64,000 nt of DNA from assembly GCA_030550025.1 (NCBI GenBank), contig JAUQQC010000001.1, positions 124,001 to 188,000 on the forward strand, read 5' to 3'. The first letter of the stretch is position 1. Each line of letters starts with the position of its first letter. The position numbers and the translations under genes were made by a program. The notes below the pieces were generated by a model. It had not been told where the DNA came from, made no database searches, and saw only the letters and a program-made list of their open reading frames with translations. This document shows positions 1 through 7,998 of this stretch, one piece after another. The DNA is from Acidobacteriota bacterium (GTDB lineage: Bacteria > Acidobacteriota > Blastocatellia > HR10).

Positions 1-1
1 G

Positions 2-1636
2 CTGAGGCTGGCCGAGAACCGGGTACGGGTGATCGCGCCCGAGGTGGGGGGGGGATTCGGGAGCAAGCTGAACGTTTATGCGGAGGAGGCGCTTGTGGGG
101 TATCTGGCCATGCGGCTCGGTCGCCCGATCAAATGGATCGAGACGCGGCGCGAGAATTTCCTCTCGACGATTCACGGGCGCGGGCAGATCGCCGAAGTCG
201 AGGCGGCCGTCAAGCGAGATGGGACAGTCCTGGGCCTGCGATACAAGATCATTCAGGACGTTGGGGCGTATCATCAATTGCTGACGCCGGCGATTCCGAC
301 GTTGACGGGATTGATGGCGACGGGGCCGTACAAAATCCCCAATTTGCATGTTCAAGTCATCGGTGCCTTCACGAATAAAATGGCCACGGATGCCTATCGC
401 GGGGCGGGGCGACCTGAAGCTACCTACCTGCTCGAGCGGATGATGGATCGGATCGCGGGAGAATTGGGATTGGATCCGGTCGAAGTGCGCATGCGGAACT
501 TCCCGCAGCCCGAAGAGTTTCCGTTCCCGACGGCCAGTGGATTGGCCTATGATAGCGGCAATTATCAACAAGCGCTGCGGCGGGCACTGGAGATCGTCGG
601 CTACGAAGGGTTACGGCAAGAGCAACAGCAACTGCGACAGCAAGGCCGATACCTCGGCATCGGGATCTCGACGTATGTCGAGATTTGTGCGCTGGGGCCT
701 TCGCCGGCGCTTCCGGCTGGAGGATGGGAGAGCGCGACGGTGCGCGTTGAGCCGACGGGGAAGATCACCGTTTTGACCGGCGCCTCACCGCACGGGCAGG
801 GACAGGAGACGTCGTTCGCGCAGATTGTGGCCGATGAATTGGGCGTCGAGCTGGCGGACGTGCGCGTCGTTCACGGCGACACGGCCATCGTGCAGTATGG
901 CATCGGGACGTTCGGAAGTCGAGCGACAGCCGTTGGGGGGACGGCCGTCTATGGCGCATTGCAGAAGGTGAAGGAGAAGGCGACGCGTTTAGCCGCGCAT
1001 CTGCTGGGTGAGGAGAATGTGGCCAATGTGGCGTTTGAGGACGGATGCTTCTTCCTCAAGGACAATCCCGAACGTCGCGTGACGTTCCAGGAAGTGGCAT
1101 TGGCGGCCTATTTGGCGAAGAGCTTGCCACCAGGGATGGAACCCGGGCTTGAAGCGACATACTTCTTCGAACCGAGCAACTTCACGTTCCCCTTTGGAGC
1201 ACATATCGCCGTTGTAGAAGTGGACCCGGAGACGGGAGACGTGCAGTTCCGGCGCTATGTGGCCGTGGACGATTGTGGGCGCGTCATCAATCCCTTGTTG
1301 GTGGATGGGCAAGTGCATGGAGGGATCGTCCAGTCGCTCGGGCAAGCGTTGCTGGAAGAGGCCGTGTATGATGAGAACGGGCAGTTGGTGACGGGCGAGT
1401 TGACCGAGTATGCGATCCCGAAGGCGACGGATGTCCCGTGGCTGGAGACGGATCGCATGGAGACGCCTTCGCCCGTGAATCCGCTTGGCGTCAAAGGGGT
1501 CGGCGAGGCGGGGACGATCGCCGCGACGCCGGCGATCGTCAATGCGGTGTTGGACGCGGTGGCGCCGTTTGGCGTCCGACATTTGGATATGCCGCTGAAG
1601 CCCGAGAAGATCTGGCGGGCGATCCGTGGGGCGTGA
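2..1636 (+). CDS. Molybdenum hydroxylase large subunit, CoxL form II-like (5' end outside window)
   Basis: This is the C-terminal ~545 residues of a xanthine-dehydrogenase/CO-dehydrogenase-family molybdopterin-binding subunit. The frame is open to the window edge, so the gene starts upstream. The APEVGGGFGSK segment (encoded from about base 35) is a family hallmark. The active-site loop reads AYRGAGR (bases 392-412), the form II signature, rather than the AYxCSFR of proven form I CO dehydrogenases. GVGEAGTIAATPAI near the C terminus carries the conserved catalytic glutamate. A medium-subunit gene follows after 15 bp. The small Fe-S subunit is presumably upstream (S-L-M order). The substrate cannot be read from sequence; a different aldehyde or N-heterocycle is as likely as CO. 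Confidence 0.9.
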   Translation: MRLAENRVRVIAPEVGGGFGSKLNVYAEEALVGYLAMRLGRPIKWIETRRENFLSTIHGRGQIAEVEAAVKRDGTVLGLRYKIIQDVGAYHQLLTPAIPTLTGLMATGPYKIPNLHVQVIGAFTNKMATDAYRGAGRPEATYLLERMMDRIAGELGLDPVEVRMRNFPQPEEFPFPTASGLAYDSGNYQQALRRALEIVGYEGLRQEQQQLRQQGRYLGIGISTYVEICALGPSPALPAGGWESATVRVEPTGKITVLTGASPHGQGQETSFAQIVADELGVELADVRVVHGDTAIVQYGIGTFGSRATAVGGTAVYGALQKVKEKATRLAAHLLGEENVANVAFEDGCFFLKDNPERRVTFQEVALAAYLAKSLPPGMEPGLEATYFFEPSNFTFPFGAHIAVVEVDPETGDVQFRRYVAVDDCGRVINPLLVDGQVHGGIVQSLGQALLEEAVYDENGQLVTGELTEYAIPKATDVPWLETDRMETPSPVNPLGVKGVGEAGTIAATPAIVNAVLDAVAPFGVRHLDMPLKPEKIWRAIRGA

Positions 1637-1651
1637 AGAGGGGGAGGGCTT

Positions 1652-2515
1652 ATGATCCCAACGGCGTTCGAGTATTTTCGACCAACGAATCTCTCGGAGG
1701 CACTCGCGCTCTTGGAACAGTACAAGGATGAGGCGAAGCTGCTAGCCGGCGGGCATAGTCTGATTCCGATGATGAAGCTTCGCCTGGCACAGCCGCAATA
1801 CCTCATTGATCTCGGTGGCGTGAAGGAGTTGTCCTACATTCGGGAATCGGGGGATCATCTGCTCATCGGCGCGATGACCCGGCACGTGGACGTCGAGACA
1901 TCGGAAGTGCTTCGGCAGCGGTGCCCACTCTTGACAGAGACGGCGCGTCGGATCGGGGATGCGCAGGTGCGGAACATGGGGACGATCGGAGGGAGTCTGG
2001 CGCATGCCGATCCGGCGGCCGATTATCCGGCGGCCATCTTGGCATTGGGCGCCGAGCTGCGTGCGGTGAGCATACAGGGGGAACGGTGGATTCGCGCTGA
2101 GGATTTCTTTGTGGACATGCTGACGACGGCCCTTGCGCCGGAGGAGATTTTGGTGGAGGTGAAAGTCCCGGCGCTCGGACCGCGCACGGGGACGGCGTAT
2201 GTGAAGGTCGCGCAAAAGGCTTCGGGGTTCGCTCTCTGCGGCGTGGCCGTCGTGCTCACCGTGGATCCCAACGGCGTATGTCAGGATGTAGCCGTGGGGG
2301 TTACAGGCGTTGCGTCGAAAGCCTATCGCGCGCGGGCCGTTGAGGATGCGCTTCGGGGACGGGCATTGGACGCTTCCGCGATTGCGGACGCTTCGGCGAA
2401 AGCCGCCGAAGGCGTTGATCCGCTTGAAGATCTGCACGCTTCGGCGGAATATCGCGCGCATCTGGCGCGCGTCTGGTCCCGACGAGCGATCGAACAAGCG
2501 CGCGCGAGCATCTGA
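1652..2515 (+). CDS. Molybdenum hydroxylase FAD-binding medium subunit, CoxM-like
   Basis: A 287-residue FAD-binding subunit of the xanthine dehydrogenase/CoxM family, the usual length. The two flavin-binding signatures are present: AGGHS at residues 32-36 and TIGGS at 111-115, followed by AHADPAAD. It would pass electrons from the molybdenum and [2Fe-2S] centres of the partner subunits to FAD and on to an acceptor. The start ATG has a GAGGGGGAGG ribosome-binding site overlapping the end of the large-subunit gene, indicating one operon. It is the last gene of that operon, because a strong hairpin terminator follows. Confidence 0.9.
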   Translation: MIPTAFEYFRPTNLSEALALLEQYKDEAKLLAGGHSLIPMMKLRLAQPQYLIDLGGVKELSYIRESGDHLLIGAMTRHVDVETSEVLRQRCPLLTETARRIGDAQVRNMGTIGGSLAHADPAADYPAAILALGAELRAVSIQGERWIRAEDFFVDMLTTALAPEEILVEVKVPALGPRTGTAYVKVAQKASGFALCGVAVVLTVDPNGVCQDVAVGVTGVASKAYRARAVEDALRGRALDASAIADASAKAAEGVDPLEDLHASAEYRAHLARVWSRRAIEQARASI

Positions 2516-2531
2516 GAAGCAATACAAAAAG

Positions 2532-2555
2532 AGAGGGGGCAATGGTGCCCCCTCT
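2532..2555 (+). terminator. Bidirectional rho-independent terminator between coxM and TonB receptor
   Basis: A perfect 10-bp stem AGAGGGGGCA/TGCCCCCTCT with an ATGG loop is followed by TTT on the plus strand. It is preceded by AAAAA on its left, which gives a T-run for transcripts on the minus strand. It lies between the convergent coxM-like and TonB-receptor genes and fits a shared terminator. Confidence 0.85.
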
Positions 2556-2565
2556 TTTGGTCTCT

Positions 2566-2593
2566 GAGGCCCGGCACACGATGGCCGGGCCTC
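2566..2593 (-). terminator. Second hairpin in the convergent intergenic region
   Basis: A perfect 10-bp stem GAGGCCCGGC/GCCGGGCCTC with an 8-nt loop lies just after the stop of the minus-strand receptor gene. It lacks its own T-run but sits next to the T-rich hairpin at 2532-2555, so the two probably work as a tandem terminator. Confidence 0.55.
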
Positions 2594-2601
2594 AACGGGT
2601 T

Positions 2602-5600
2602 TCAGAAGTTATACCGCACAGTGAAGATCATGCTCCGGCCGCCGGGCGTGGCTCCGGTCAGCCCCAGATGCGACCACCCGAGGTTCAGATCCGGTTGCGT
2701 CGGCCCCAGCAGCGTTGTCTCCGATAGGAAGTTGGGCGGCGGATAGATGAACTGGCGATGGTTGAAGGCGTTGAAGACTTCCCATCGGATCTGCAGGTTA
2801 TGGCTCTCGGTGATTCGAATCTCCTTCACCAACGCCATGTCGAAGTTGTTCACGCCTTCGGTCCGGAAGCGGTTTCGCCCGGAGTTCCCCACGATCCCAG
2901 AGTTCGTCCCGGGAACGACCCAGTAAGCGTTCGGATTGAGCGGGCGCCCATCCGGTCCAACGCCCGTGACGAGCAAGGGATCTCCGCCCGGATTGATCGA
3001 GACGCGTTGTGAGAAGGCGATCGTCGTGATCTGCCCGGGCAGGATGCCGAGCGCGTTGTTGTTGTTGAAGACCGAGTACGGCGTTCCCGATTGGAACGTG
3101 GTGATTCCGGAGAGTCGCCATCCCGAGAGCGTTTGCCGCAGGAATCCGCTCTCGCCTTTGTATCCAGGGATGTCCCACACATAGTTGATCACGAACCGGT
3201 GCGGGCGATCGTAGATCGAGCGGCCGCGATCCAATCGCGCGTTGATGGGATTAGCCGGTAACGTTTGAGCAAGCCAGGCGCCCAGGATGTCATCGCTCGT
3301 GCTGATATAGCTGGAGTAGGTATAGGCGGCGCCGAATTGCAGCCCGCGGCTCAGGCGCTTATCCACGGAGACCTGCAGCGAGTTGTACCAGGATTGCGCA
3401 TGCCCATCCCCGACCAGGATGGAGCCGCGCGCTGGATCCCGCAGATACACGGGCTGTCCGCCGCGCGTCGTCAACTGCAGGAAGGGCAGGACGCTCTGAT
3501 ACACGGACGGATTGCGATCCACGGCGGCCTTGAAGAAGCCGATGTTGGTCTCGTACTCGCGGATCAGCTTCAACGCGCGCGTGCCGACGTAGCCGACGCT
3601 GAAGACGTAGTCGCCGAGGAACTGTCGCTGTAGCGTCAGGCTATACTGGTTCGTGTAGGGTTGGCTGACGCGCTTATTGAGGGAGAAGTACCGATAGGGC
3701 AACAGGTCCGGATTGCCCCCCAGGCGCACGAAGTCCTGAGGCGTTGGCGGCGAGGGCCAGTTGCTGCGCAGGAAGAGCCGCTGCCCGGAGATCGGTCCCA
3801 GAGCCACTTGCACGCCGCGCGGGTAGTTCCGCGAGGTGTTGAGCAGGACGTTCTGGAAGATTTGATCGTAGGTGAGCGAGTATCCGCCGCGAATCACGAG
3901 TTTGTCGCCGCCGGTGAGCCACCCCCAGAATCCCGTCCGTTCCGTCTTCGGATTCCAGGCGAACCCGAAGCGGGGGCCCCAGTTGTTGATGTCTGGCTTC
4001 GCGTTCGAGAAGTAATTGAAGGGCGTCCCCGTATATTCGTACCGGAGGCCCAGGTTGAGGGTCAGGTTCGGCGTGAGACGGAGATCGTCCTGGAGGAACG
4101 CGCCCAGTTCGGTCAGTCGGCTGGGAACGTAGGCTTCACCAGCATACTGGTTGAACGTCGCATTCTCGTCGCGCAGGAACGCGCGCAGGTTCGGATACGT
4201 CACTTGCCCATCCACGATCGGCGCGAAGAAGGAATTCAATTGCACGCGACGAATGTCCACGCCTGCGCGCAGCGAATGGCGTCCGAACGTGAACGTGTAC
4301 TTGTTCGCATATTGGTAGATGTTGTCGGTGCGGAACTGCGGGAAGTTGATGTTCCCGAGGGTGAAGGCGCCTCCGACTCCGCCGATGGAGAACGCGCCGA
4401 AGCGGCGCACCGTCTCGCCCAAGGGGAAGGTGATGGCCCGACGGTTATAGGCGAAGCGAAATTCGTTCACCGCGCGCGGCGAGAAGACGTGGGTGTGGAC
4501 GAGCGTCAGGCTCTGGTTCCGCACCGCCGTGCCGATCTCCTGTCCACGCAGCGAGGCCGGCGTCCCCGGATCGTCGCTGTCGTCGAAGAGGTAGCGGCCG
4601 AAGAGCTGATCCTTCTCGCCGAAGCGATGATCCAAGCGCGCCAAAAACCGGTGGAAGTTCGTGTCGTACTTGAGCGTCTCGACGGCCCCGCGGTTGAAGC
4701 GCGCGAAGGGGATCAAGAGCGGGGGTTGTCCGGGCGCCGCCACGTTGACGTTGAATCGCGTGGAGAAATCATTGGCCACGGGGAATGTGTTCGCGAGGAA
4801 GTCGATGGCTTCCGTCTTGAACCCTTGTGCCGCCGCGTTCGCTCGAATGAGGTCCAGCCCTTCGCGCGTGATCGCATTGCGTGCGGCGGATCCGATCGTG
4901 CTGCGGAAGCGATCGAAGTCGTAGGAGCCGAAGAAGAAGGTCTTCTCTCGGATGACCGGACCACCAATGGTGAAGCCGCCGAGGTTATCCACGGTCGGGT
5001 TCTTCGCCGAACGCAACGCTTGATGTTTCGGCAAGCCCTGCTGCAGCGCCCCTCGGTAGACACGCTCCTGCTGCAGCGTCAGGGCGTTCAATCCATTGCC
5101 CGCCCAGGTCCAATGCAGCGTCCCGTGATATTCGTTCGTCCCCGACTTGGTGATGACATTGACAACAGCTCCGGAATTCCGCCCCTGCTCGGCATTGAAG
5201 TTGTTCGTCACGATCTGGAACTCCGCGATCGCTTCGGGCGGAACGGTCTGGCGCGGGATCGAGAGCGAGTCGTCGTTGTTGTTAGAACCGTCCAGATTGA
5301 AGTTGTTCGAGCGGGAGCGGCCACCGCTAGTGGCGAAGCCGGAACCCGGCATGCCTGGGACGTTGGGCACCGTCCCCGGCACCAAGAGGGCCAGACCTGT
5401 CAACGTATTGCGTCCCGGCAGCTCAAAGACTTGTCGACTCTGAATGGACTTCGCCACTCGCGCTTCCGTGCGCTCGAGCAACTCAGCCGCCGTCGCCGTC
5501 ACTTCTACGACTTCCGCGATCTCCCCCACTTGAAGTTGGACGTCCACGCGTGTGATGGCCACGGCGCGCACGGCGATCTTCGTGCGGACCTCCTTCTTGA

Positions 5601-5865
5601 ATCCGGGATGCTCGACAGTGATCGTGTAGTTCTCTCCGATCGGGAGCGAGTCCGCGCGGTAGAATCCCGTCTCGTTCGTCGTGAGGACGCGCGTCAGTCC
5701 CGTATCCTCGTTCTTGATCGTGACCGTCGCCCCTTGAATCGGGTCGCCCCGGGGATCGGTCACGACTCCCGAGATGGACCCCAAGATCGTTTGAGCCCCC
5801 GCGATGCTCGCCCCGAAGGTCCAGAACAAGCTCGCGATGAGCGCAAGCGCAGCAAGTCGCCTCAT
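2602..5865 (-). CDS. TonB-dependent receptor with carboxypeptidase-regulatory-like domain (Oar-like)
   Basis: A 1087-residue outer-membrane receptor. It has a signal peptide (MRRLAALALIASLFWTFG...), then a carboxypeptidase-regulatory-like beta-sandwich (about residues 25-110, with VVTDPRGDPIQGATVTIKN), a plug region with the GRNTLTGL segment, and a long beta barrel ending in the aromatic residue F (FTVRYNF). This layout is a large paralogous family in Acidobacteriota. The start at 5865 is chosen because AAGGAGGTG precedes that ATG at ideal spacing; the frame is open upstream but has no better start. The ligand is unknown, with no transporter or SusD-like partner adjacent. Confidence 0.92.
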   Translation of the reverse strand: MRRLAALALIASLFWTFGASIAGAQTILGSISGVVTDPRGDPIQGATVTIKNEDTGLTRVLTTNETGFYRADSLPIGENYTITVEHPGFKKEVRTKIAVRAVAITRVDVQLQVGEIAEVVEVTATAAELLERTEARVAKSIQSRQVFELPGRNTLTGLALLVPGTVPNVPGMPGSGFATSGGRSRSNNFNLDGSNNNDDSLSIPRQTVPPEAIAEFQIVTNNFNAEQGRNSGAVVNVITKSGTNEYHGTLHWTWAGNGLNALTLQQERVYRGALQQGLPKHQALRSAKNPTVDNLGGFTIGGPVIREKTFFFGSYDFDRFRSTIGSAARNAITREGLDLIRANAAAQGFKTEAIDFLANTFPVANDFSTRFNVNVAAPGQPPLLIPFARFNRGAVETLKYDTNFHRFLARLDHRFGEKDQLFGRYLFDDSDDPGTPASLRGQEIGTAVRNQSLTLVHTHVFSPRAVNEFRFAYNRRAITFPLGETVRRFGAFSIGGVGGAFTLGNINFPQFRTDNIYQYANKYTFTFGRHSLRAGVDIRRVQLNSFFAPIVDGQVTYPNLRAFLRDENATFNQYAGEAYVPSRLTELGAFLQDDLRLTPNLTLNLGLRYEYTGTPFNYFSNAKPDINNWGPRFGFAWNPKTERTGFWGWLTGGDKLVIRGGYSLTYDQIFQNVLLNTSRNYPRGVQVALGPISGQRLFLRSNWPSPPTPQDFVRLGGNPDLLPYRYFSLNKRVSQPYTNQYSLTLQRQFLGDYVFSVGYVGTRALKLIREYETNIGFFKAAVDRNPSVYQSVLPFLQLTTRGGQPVYLRDPARGSILVGDGHAQSWYNSLQVSVDKRLSRGLQFGAAYTYSSYISTSDDILGAWLAQTLPANPINARLDRGRSIYDRPHRFVINYVWDIPGYKGESGFLRQTLSGWRLSGITTFQSGTPYSVFNNNNALGILPGQITTIAFSQRVSINPGGDPLLVTGVGPDGRPLNPNAYWVVPGTNSGIVGNSGRNRFRTEGVNNFDMALVKEIRITESHNLQIRWEVFNAFNHRQFIYPPPNFLSETTLLGPTQPDLNLGWSHLGLTGATPGGRSMIFTVRYNF

Positions 5866-6011
5866 AGTGCCACCTCCTTCTCGAAGTCCGATTGCTTTCA
5901 GCGGAAAGCAACCGCATGAACCTTTCAAGCAAGTGGCGTGCCGAAATCCCCCATTTTCTTTCCGACGGTTCATCAAGAAGTTAGCCGGAGAAGGGATGAC
6001 CAGGTGGAGGC

Positions 6012-6037
6012 GGGATTTCCAAAGCCTCGGAAATCCC
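6012..6037. repeat. Inverted repeat upstream of TonB-receptor gene
   Basis: GGGATTTCC and GGAAATCCC form a perfect 9-bp inverted repeat separated by 8 bp, about 150 bp upstream of the receptor start codon. It could be an operator or a weak terminator of the minus-strand nucleotidyltransferase gene. A 12-bp palindrome TTTCGCGCGAAA follows at 6075-6086. Confidence 0.35.
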
Positions 6038-6115
6038 TTTCACGATTTTGGAAGACACAGGGGCGAAATTTTGAATTTTCGCGCGAAAGTGTGGAGGTCA
6101 TCGCGGCTTCAAGAA

Positions 6116-7081
6116 TCAGAACGGGACAAGAAGGTTCTGGCCCACGATCGTTCCCACCGAGGGGGATGGACATAGCGCGGCGCGAACGATGGCGACGCGC
6201 CGGAGATCGCTCTCTGAAGGGATCGTCACCTCATCTCCGATGATGCAATGCTGCAGGCGTGCGCCCCTGCCAATGTGGACGCGCTTCCAGAGGACACTTT
6301 CCCGCACTTCCGCCCCGTCTTCGATGACCGTTCCCTCGCCGGCGATGAACGATCTCCCTTCGCTATGGAGGAAGGCGAGACTCGCGTTCAGGTAGCGCTC
6401 CAATGTGCTCAGCTCATACCACTGGCCTTCGGCGATATAAGCGGCGATGCGCCGTCCACAGGCGATGGCGCGCGGGTAGACGTCTACGGTCGTATGCGAG
6501 AACACGCCGCGCGGAATGAACTCGAAGATCTCCGGCTCGACGATCTGGATGCCTGTGAAGAGCAGGGGCACGTGATCGTCCGACGCCTCATCGAGTGCCG
6601 GAGAGGGCATGCCGCCGAAGCGCACGATGCTCCCGTCGCCGTCCACCTCGACGATGCTGAAGCGCTCGCGTCGAATGTTCTTCATGAGCACGAGTGTCGC
6701 TAAAGCCGCCCGCTGCCGATGGGCTTCGCACACGGCATGCAGGTCGATGTCCGTGATGATCTTGCCGTTAATGACGAGGAATGTCTCCTCTTGGAGGAGA
6801 TGTCGCACCTTGTCCAACGCGCCGCCCGTCCCCAGGATTTCCGATTCCTCCGAGTAGAAGACGCGCACGCCCCAGGCCGAACCATCGCCGACGACGCGGC
6901 GGATGGATTCCCCCTGATGATGGAGGTTGATGATCACGTCGGCGAATCCGTAGCGCTTCAAGTATTCGATGAGATGTACGATGATTGGCTTATTGAGGAA
7001 AGGAACGGCGGCTTTGGCGCGATCGGCCGTCAAGGGCCAGAGCCGTGTGCCCAAGCCCGCTGCTAAGATCATTGCGCGCAT
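6116..7081 (-). CDS. NDP-sugar nucleotidyltransferase
   Basis: A 321-residue sugar-1-phosphate nucleotidyltransferase (GlmU/RfbA/ManC-type N-terminal fold). The nucleotide-binding signature MILAAGLGTRLWPLT is at residues 4-18 and AKAAVPFLNKPI follows. The ILGTGGAL segment is typical of the family. The C terminus (IGRGARLQHCIIGDEVTI) looks like a short left-handed beta-helix. It probably makes an activated hexose for cell-envelope glycans; the sugar and nucleotide cannot be assigned. Its ATG overlaps the stop of the upstream CYTH gene by one base (TGATG), so the two are translationally coupled. Confidence 0.85.
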   Translation of the reverse strand: MRAMILAAGLGTRLWPLTADRAKAAVPFLNKPIIVHLIEYLKRYGFADVIINLHHQGESIRRVVGDGSAWGVRVFYSEESEILGTGGALDKVRHLLQEETFLVINGKIITDIDLHAVCEAHRQRAALATLVLMKNIRRERFSIVEVDGDGSIVRFGGMPSPALDEASDDHVPLLFTGIQIVEPEIFEFIPRGVFSHTTVDVYPRAIACGRRIAAYIAEGQWYELSTLERYLNASLAFLHSEGRSFIAGEGTVIEDGAEVRESVLWKRVHIGRGARLQHCIIGDEVTIPSESDLRRVAIVRAALCPSPSVGTIVGQNLLVPF

Positions 7082-7653
7082 CAGACGCCCCCCTCTTCAA
7101 AGAGCATGTCACCAAAGGGCCTCCCCTGGGCCCGACAGAATTCCGCGTACAAGGTCGGGTAGCTCGCTCGAAGGAGCGGCTTCTCCCACAGGTGAAATCG
7201 CTGGAGGAACTCCTGAATGCCCGCTTCGTCCCCCTCTAATTCCAAGAAATTCCCCATGGGCGTTTCGTCGAACATGACCGAGAGCACAGCTCCCGAGGGA
7301 AAATGCACGCGATATTCGGTGCGATATTTCTGGTAGCGGTAGATCGGCCGAAGGCCCAGCCGTTCGAAGATCGCCAGCGCACGTTCGGGATGACGGACTT
7401 CCGTCTCGACCTCTTCGCGGGCTTTCAGCTGGGGGTGGGTGAGCGGCGGCCCTTTGAAAGTCAGCGTCCCGCGATCTTCCGCACGACGAATGCGTAAGAG
7501 GCTGCCGGAGCGCTGAAGGCGTCCATCCTCGAAGTCGAGCACCCAGTTCTCCTCAAAATGGCGCGGCCTCACCAGTCGCACCCCTGGCTCAGCGAGACCA
7601 TCCAGAGGGTTGCTCTCGACAGGGACCTTCACTTCTGTCTCGATATTTCCCAT
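7081..7653 (-). CDS. CYTH-domain protein (class IV adenylate cyclase/triphosphatase-like)
   Basis: A 190-residue CYTH-fold protein. The diagnostic ExExK motif is ETEVK at residues 5-9. The tunnel-lining charged pattern continues with LLRIRR, LTFKGP, REEVETEV, YRTEYRV and FLELEG. Proteins of this family cleave triphosphates or cyclise ATP; sequence alone does not tell which. It is the first gene of a two-gene operon with the sugar nucleotidyltransferase and is transcribed away from the sigma-54 operon that starts at 7999. Confidence 0.85.
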   Translation of the reverse strand: MGNIETEVKVPVESNPLDGLAEPGVRLVRPRHFEENWVLDFEDGRLQRSGSLLRIRRAEDRGTLTFKGPPLTHPQLKAREEVETEVRHPERALAIFERLGLRPIYRYQKYRTEYRVHFPSGAVLSVMFDETPMGNFLELEGDEAGIQEFLQRFHLWEKPLLRASYPTLYAEFCRAQGRPFGDMLFEEGGV

Positions 7654-7829
7654 ACTGCTTCTCGGTCCTCGTGCCGCGATTGACCCGCTGTCCGCACGCG
7701 ATGAAAATACCCAAGCCGCATGGGGAAAGCAAGAACACCCGGCGTCTGTCCCGTTCCTCGGTGCTTTGAGAGGTCGGCGAGGTGGGCTGTCCCCGCAGGA
7801 TGGGATGGAATCGAGCGCTCAGGGGAGCT

Positions 7830-7856
7830 GGTTGCATCCTGCAACGGGATGCAACC
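7830..7856. promoter_or_regulatory. Candidate upstream activator site (dyad) for sigma-54 promoter
   Basis: GGTTGCATCC and GGATGCAACC form a perfect 10-bp inverted repeat with a 7-bp spacer that contains a third TGCAA half-site. The dyad centre is about 110 bp upstream of the -24 element at 7953, the usual place for enhancer-binding-protein sites. A second perfect hairpin (CTCCGGCG/CGCCGGAG) lies at 7866-7884, then an AT-richer stretch that could allow DNA bending. The remainder of the 345-bp gap from 7654 shows no gene. Confidence 0.6.
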
Positions 7857-7952
7857 GCGCGCAACCTCCGGCGCCGCGCCGGAGATCCGGTAAAAGTTTG
7901 AGTTTTCGTCACTTATTTGAAATCGGGCAGGCCTCGGAGCGATGGCATACCG

Positions 7953-7968
7953 TTTGCTTCAATAACTA
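7953..7968 (+). promoter_or_regulatory. Sigma-54 (-24/-12) promoter of the molybdoenzyme cluster
   Basis: TGGCAT, five bases, then TTGCT matches the sigma-54 consensus TGGCAC-N5-TTGCA with exact spacing. The conserved GG and GC doublets are at 7954-7955 and 7966-7967. Transcription would start near 7979, about 20 nt before the GTG start at 7999, leaving room for the GAGGAGG ribosome-binding site. Confidence 0.75.
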
Positions 7969-7998
7969 CCGCGCAATCGTGAGCGTGAGGAGGCTGAG

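Noticed and set aside
3661-5919. 752-codon open frame on the plus strand opposite the TonB receptor
   Set aside because: It is the antisense of a clearly coding receptor gene, has no domain signature and reflects high GC content.
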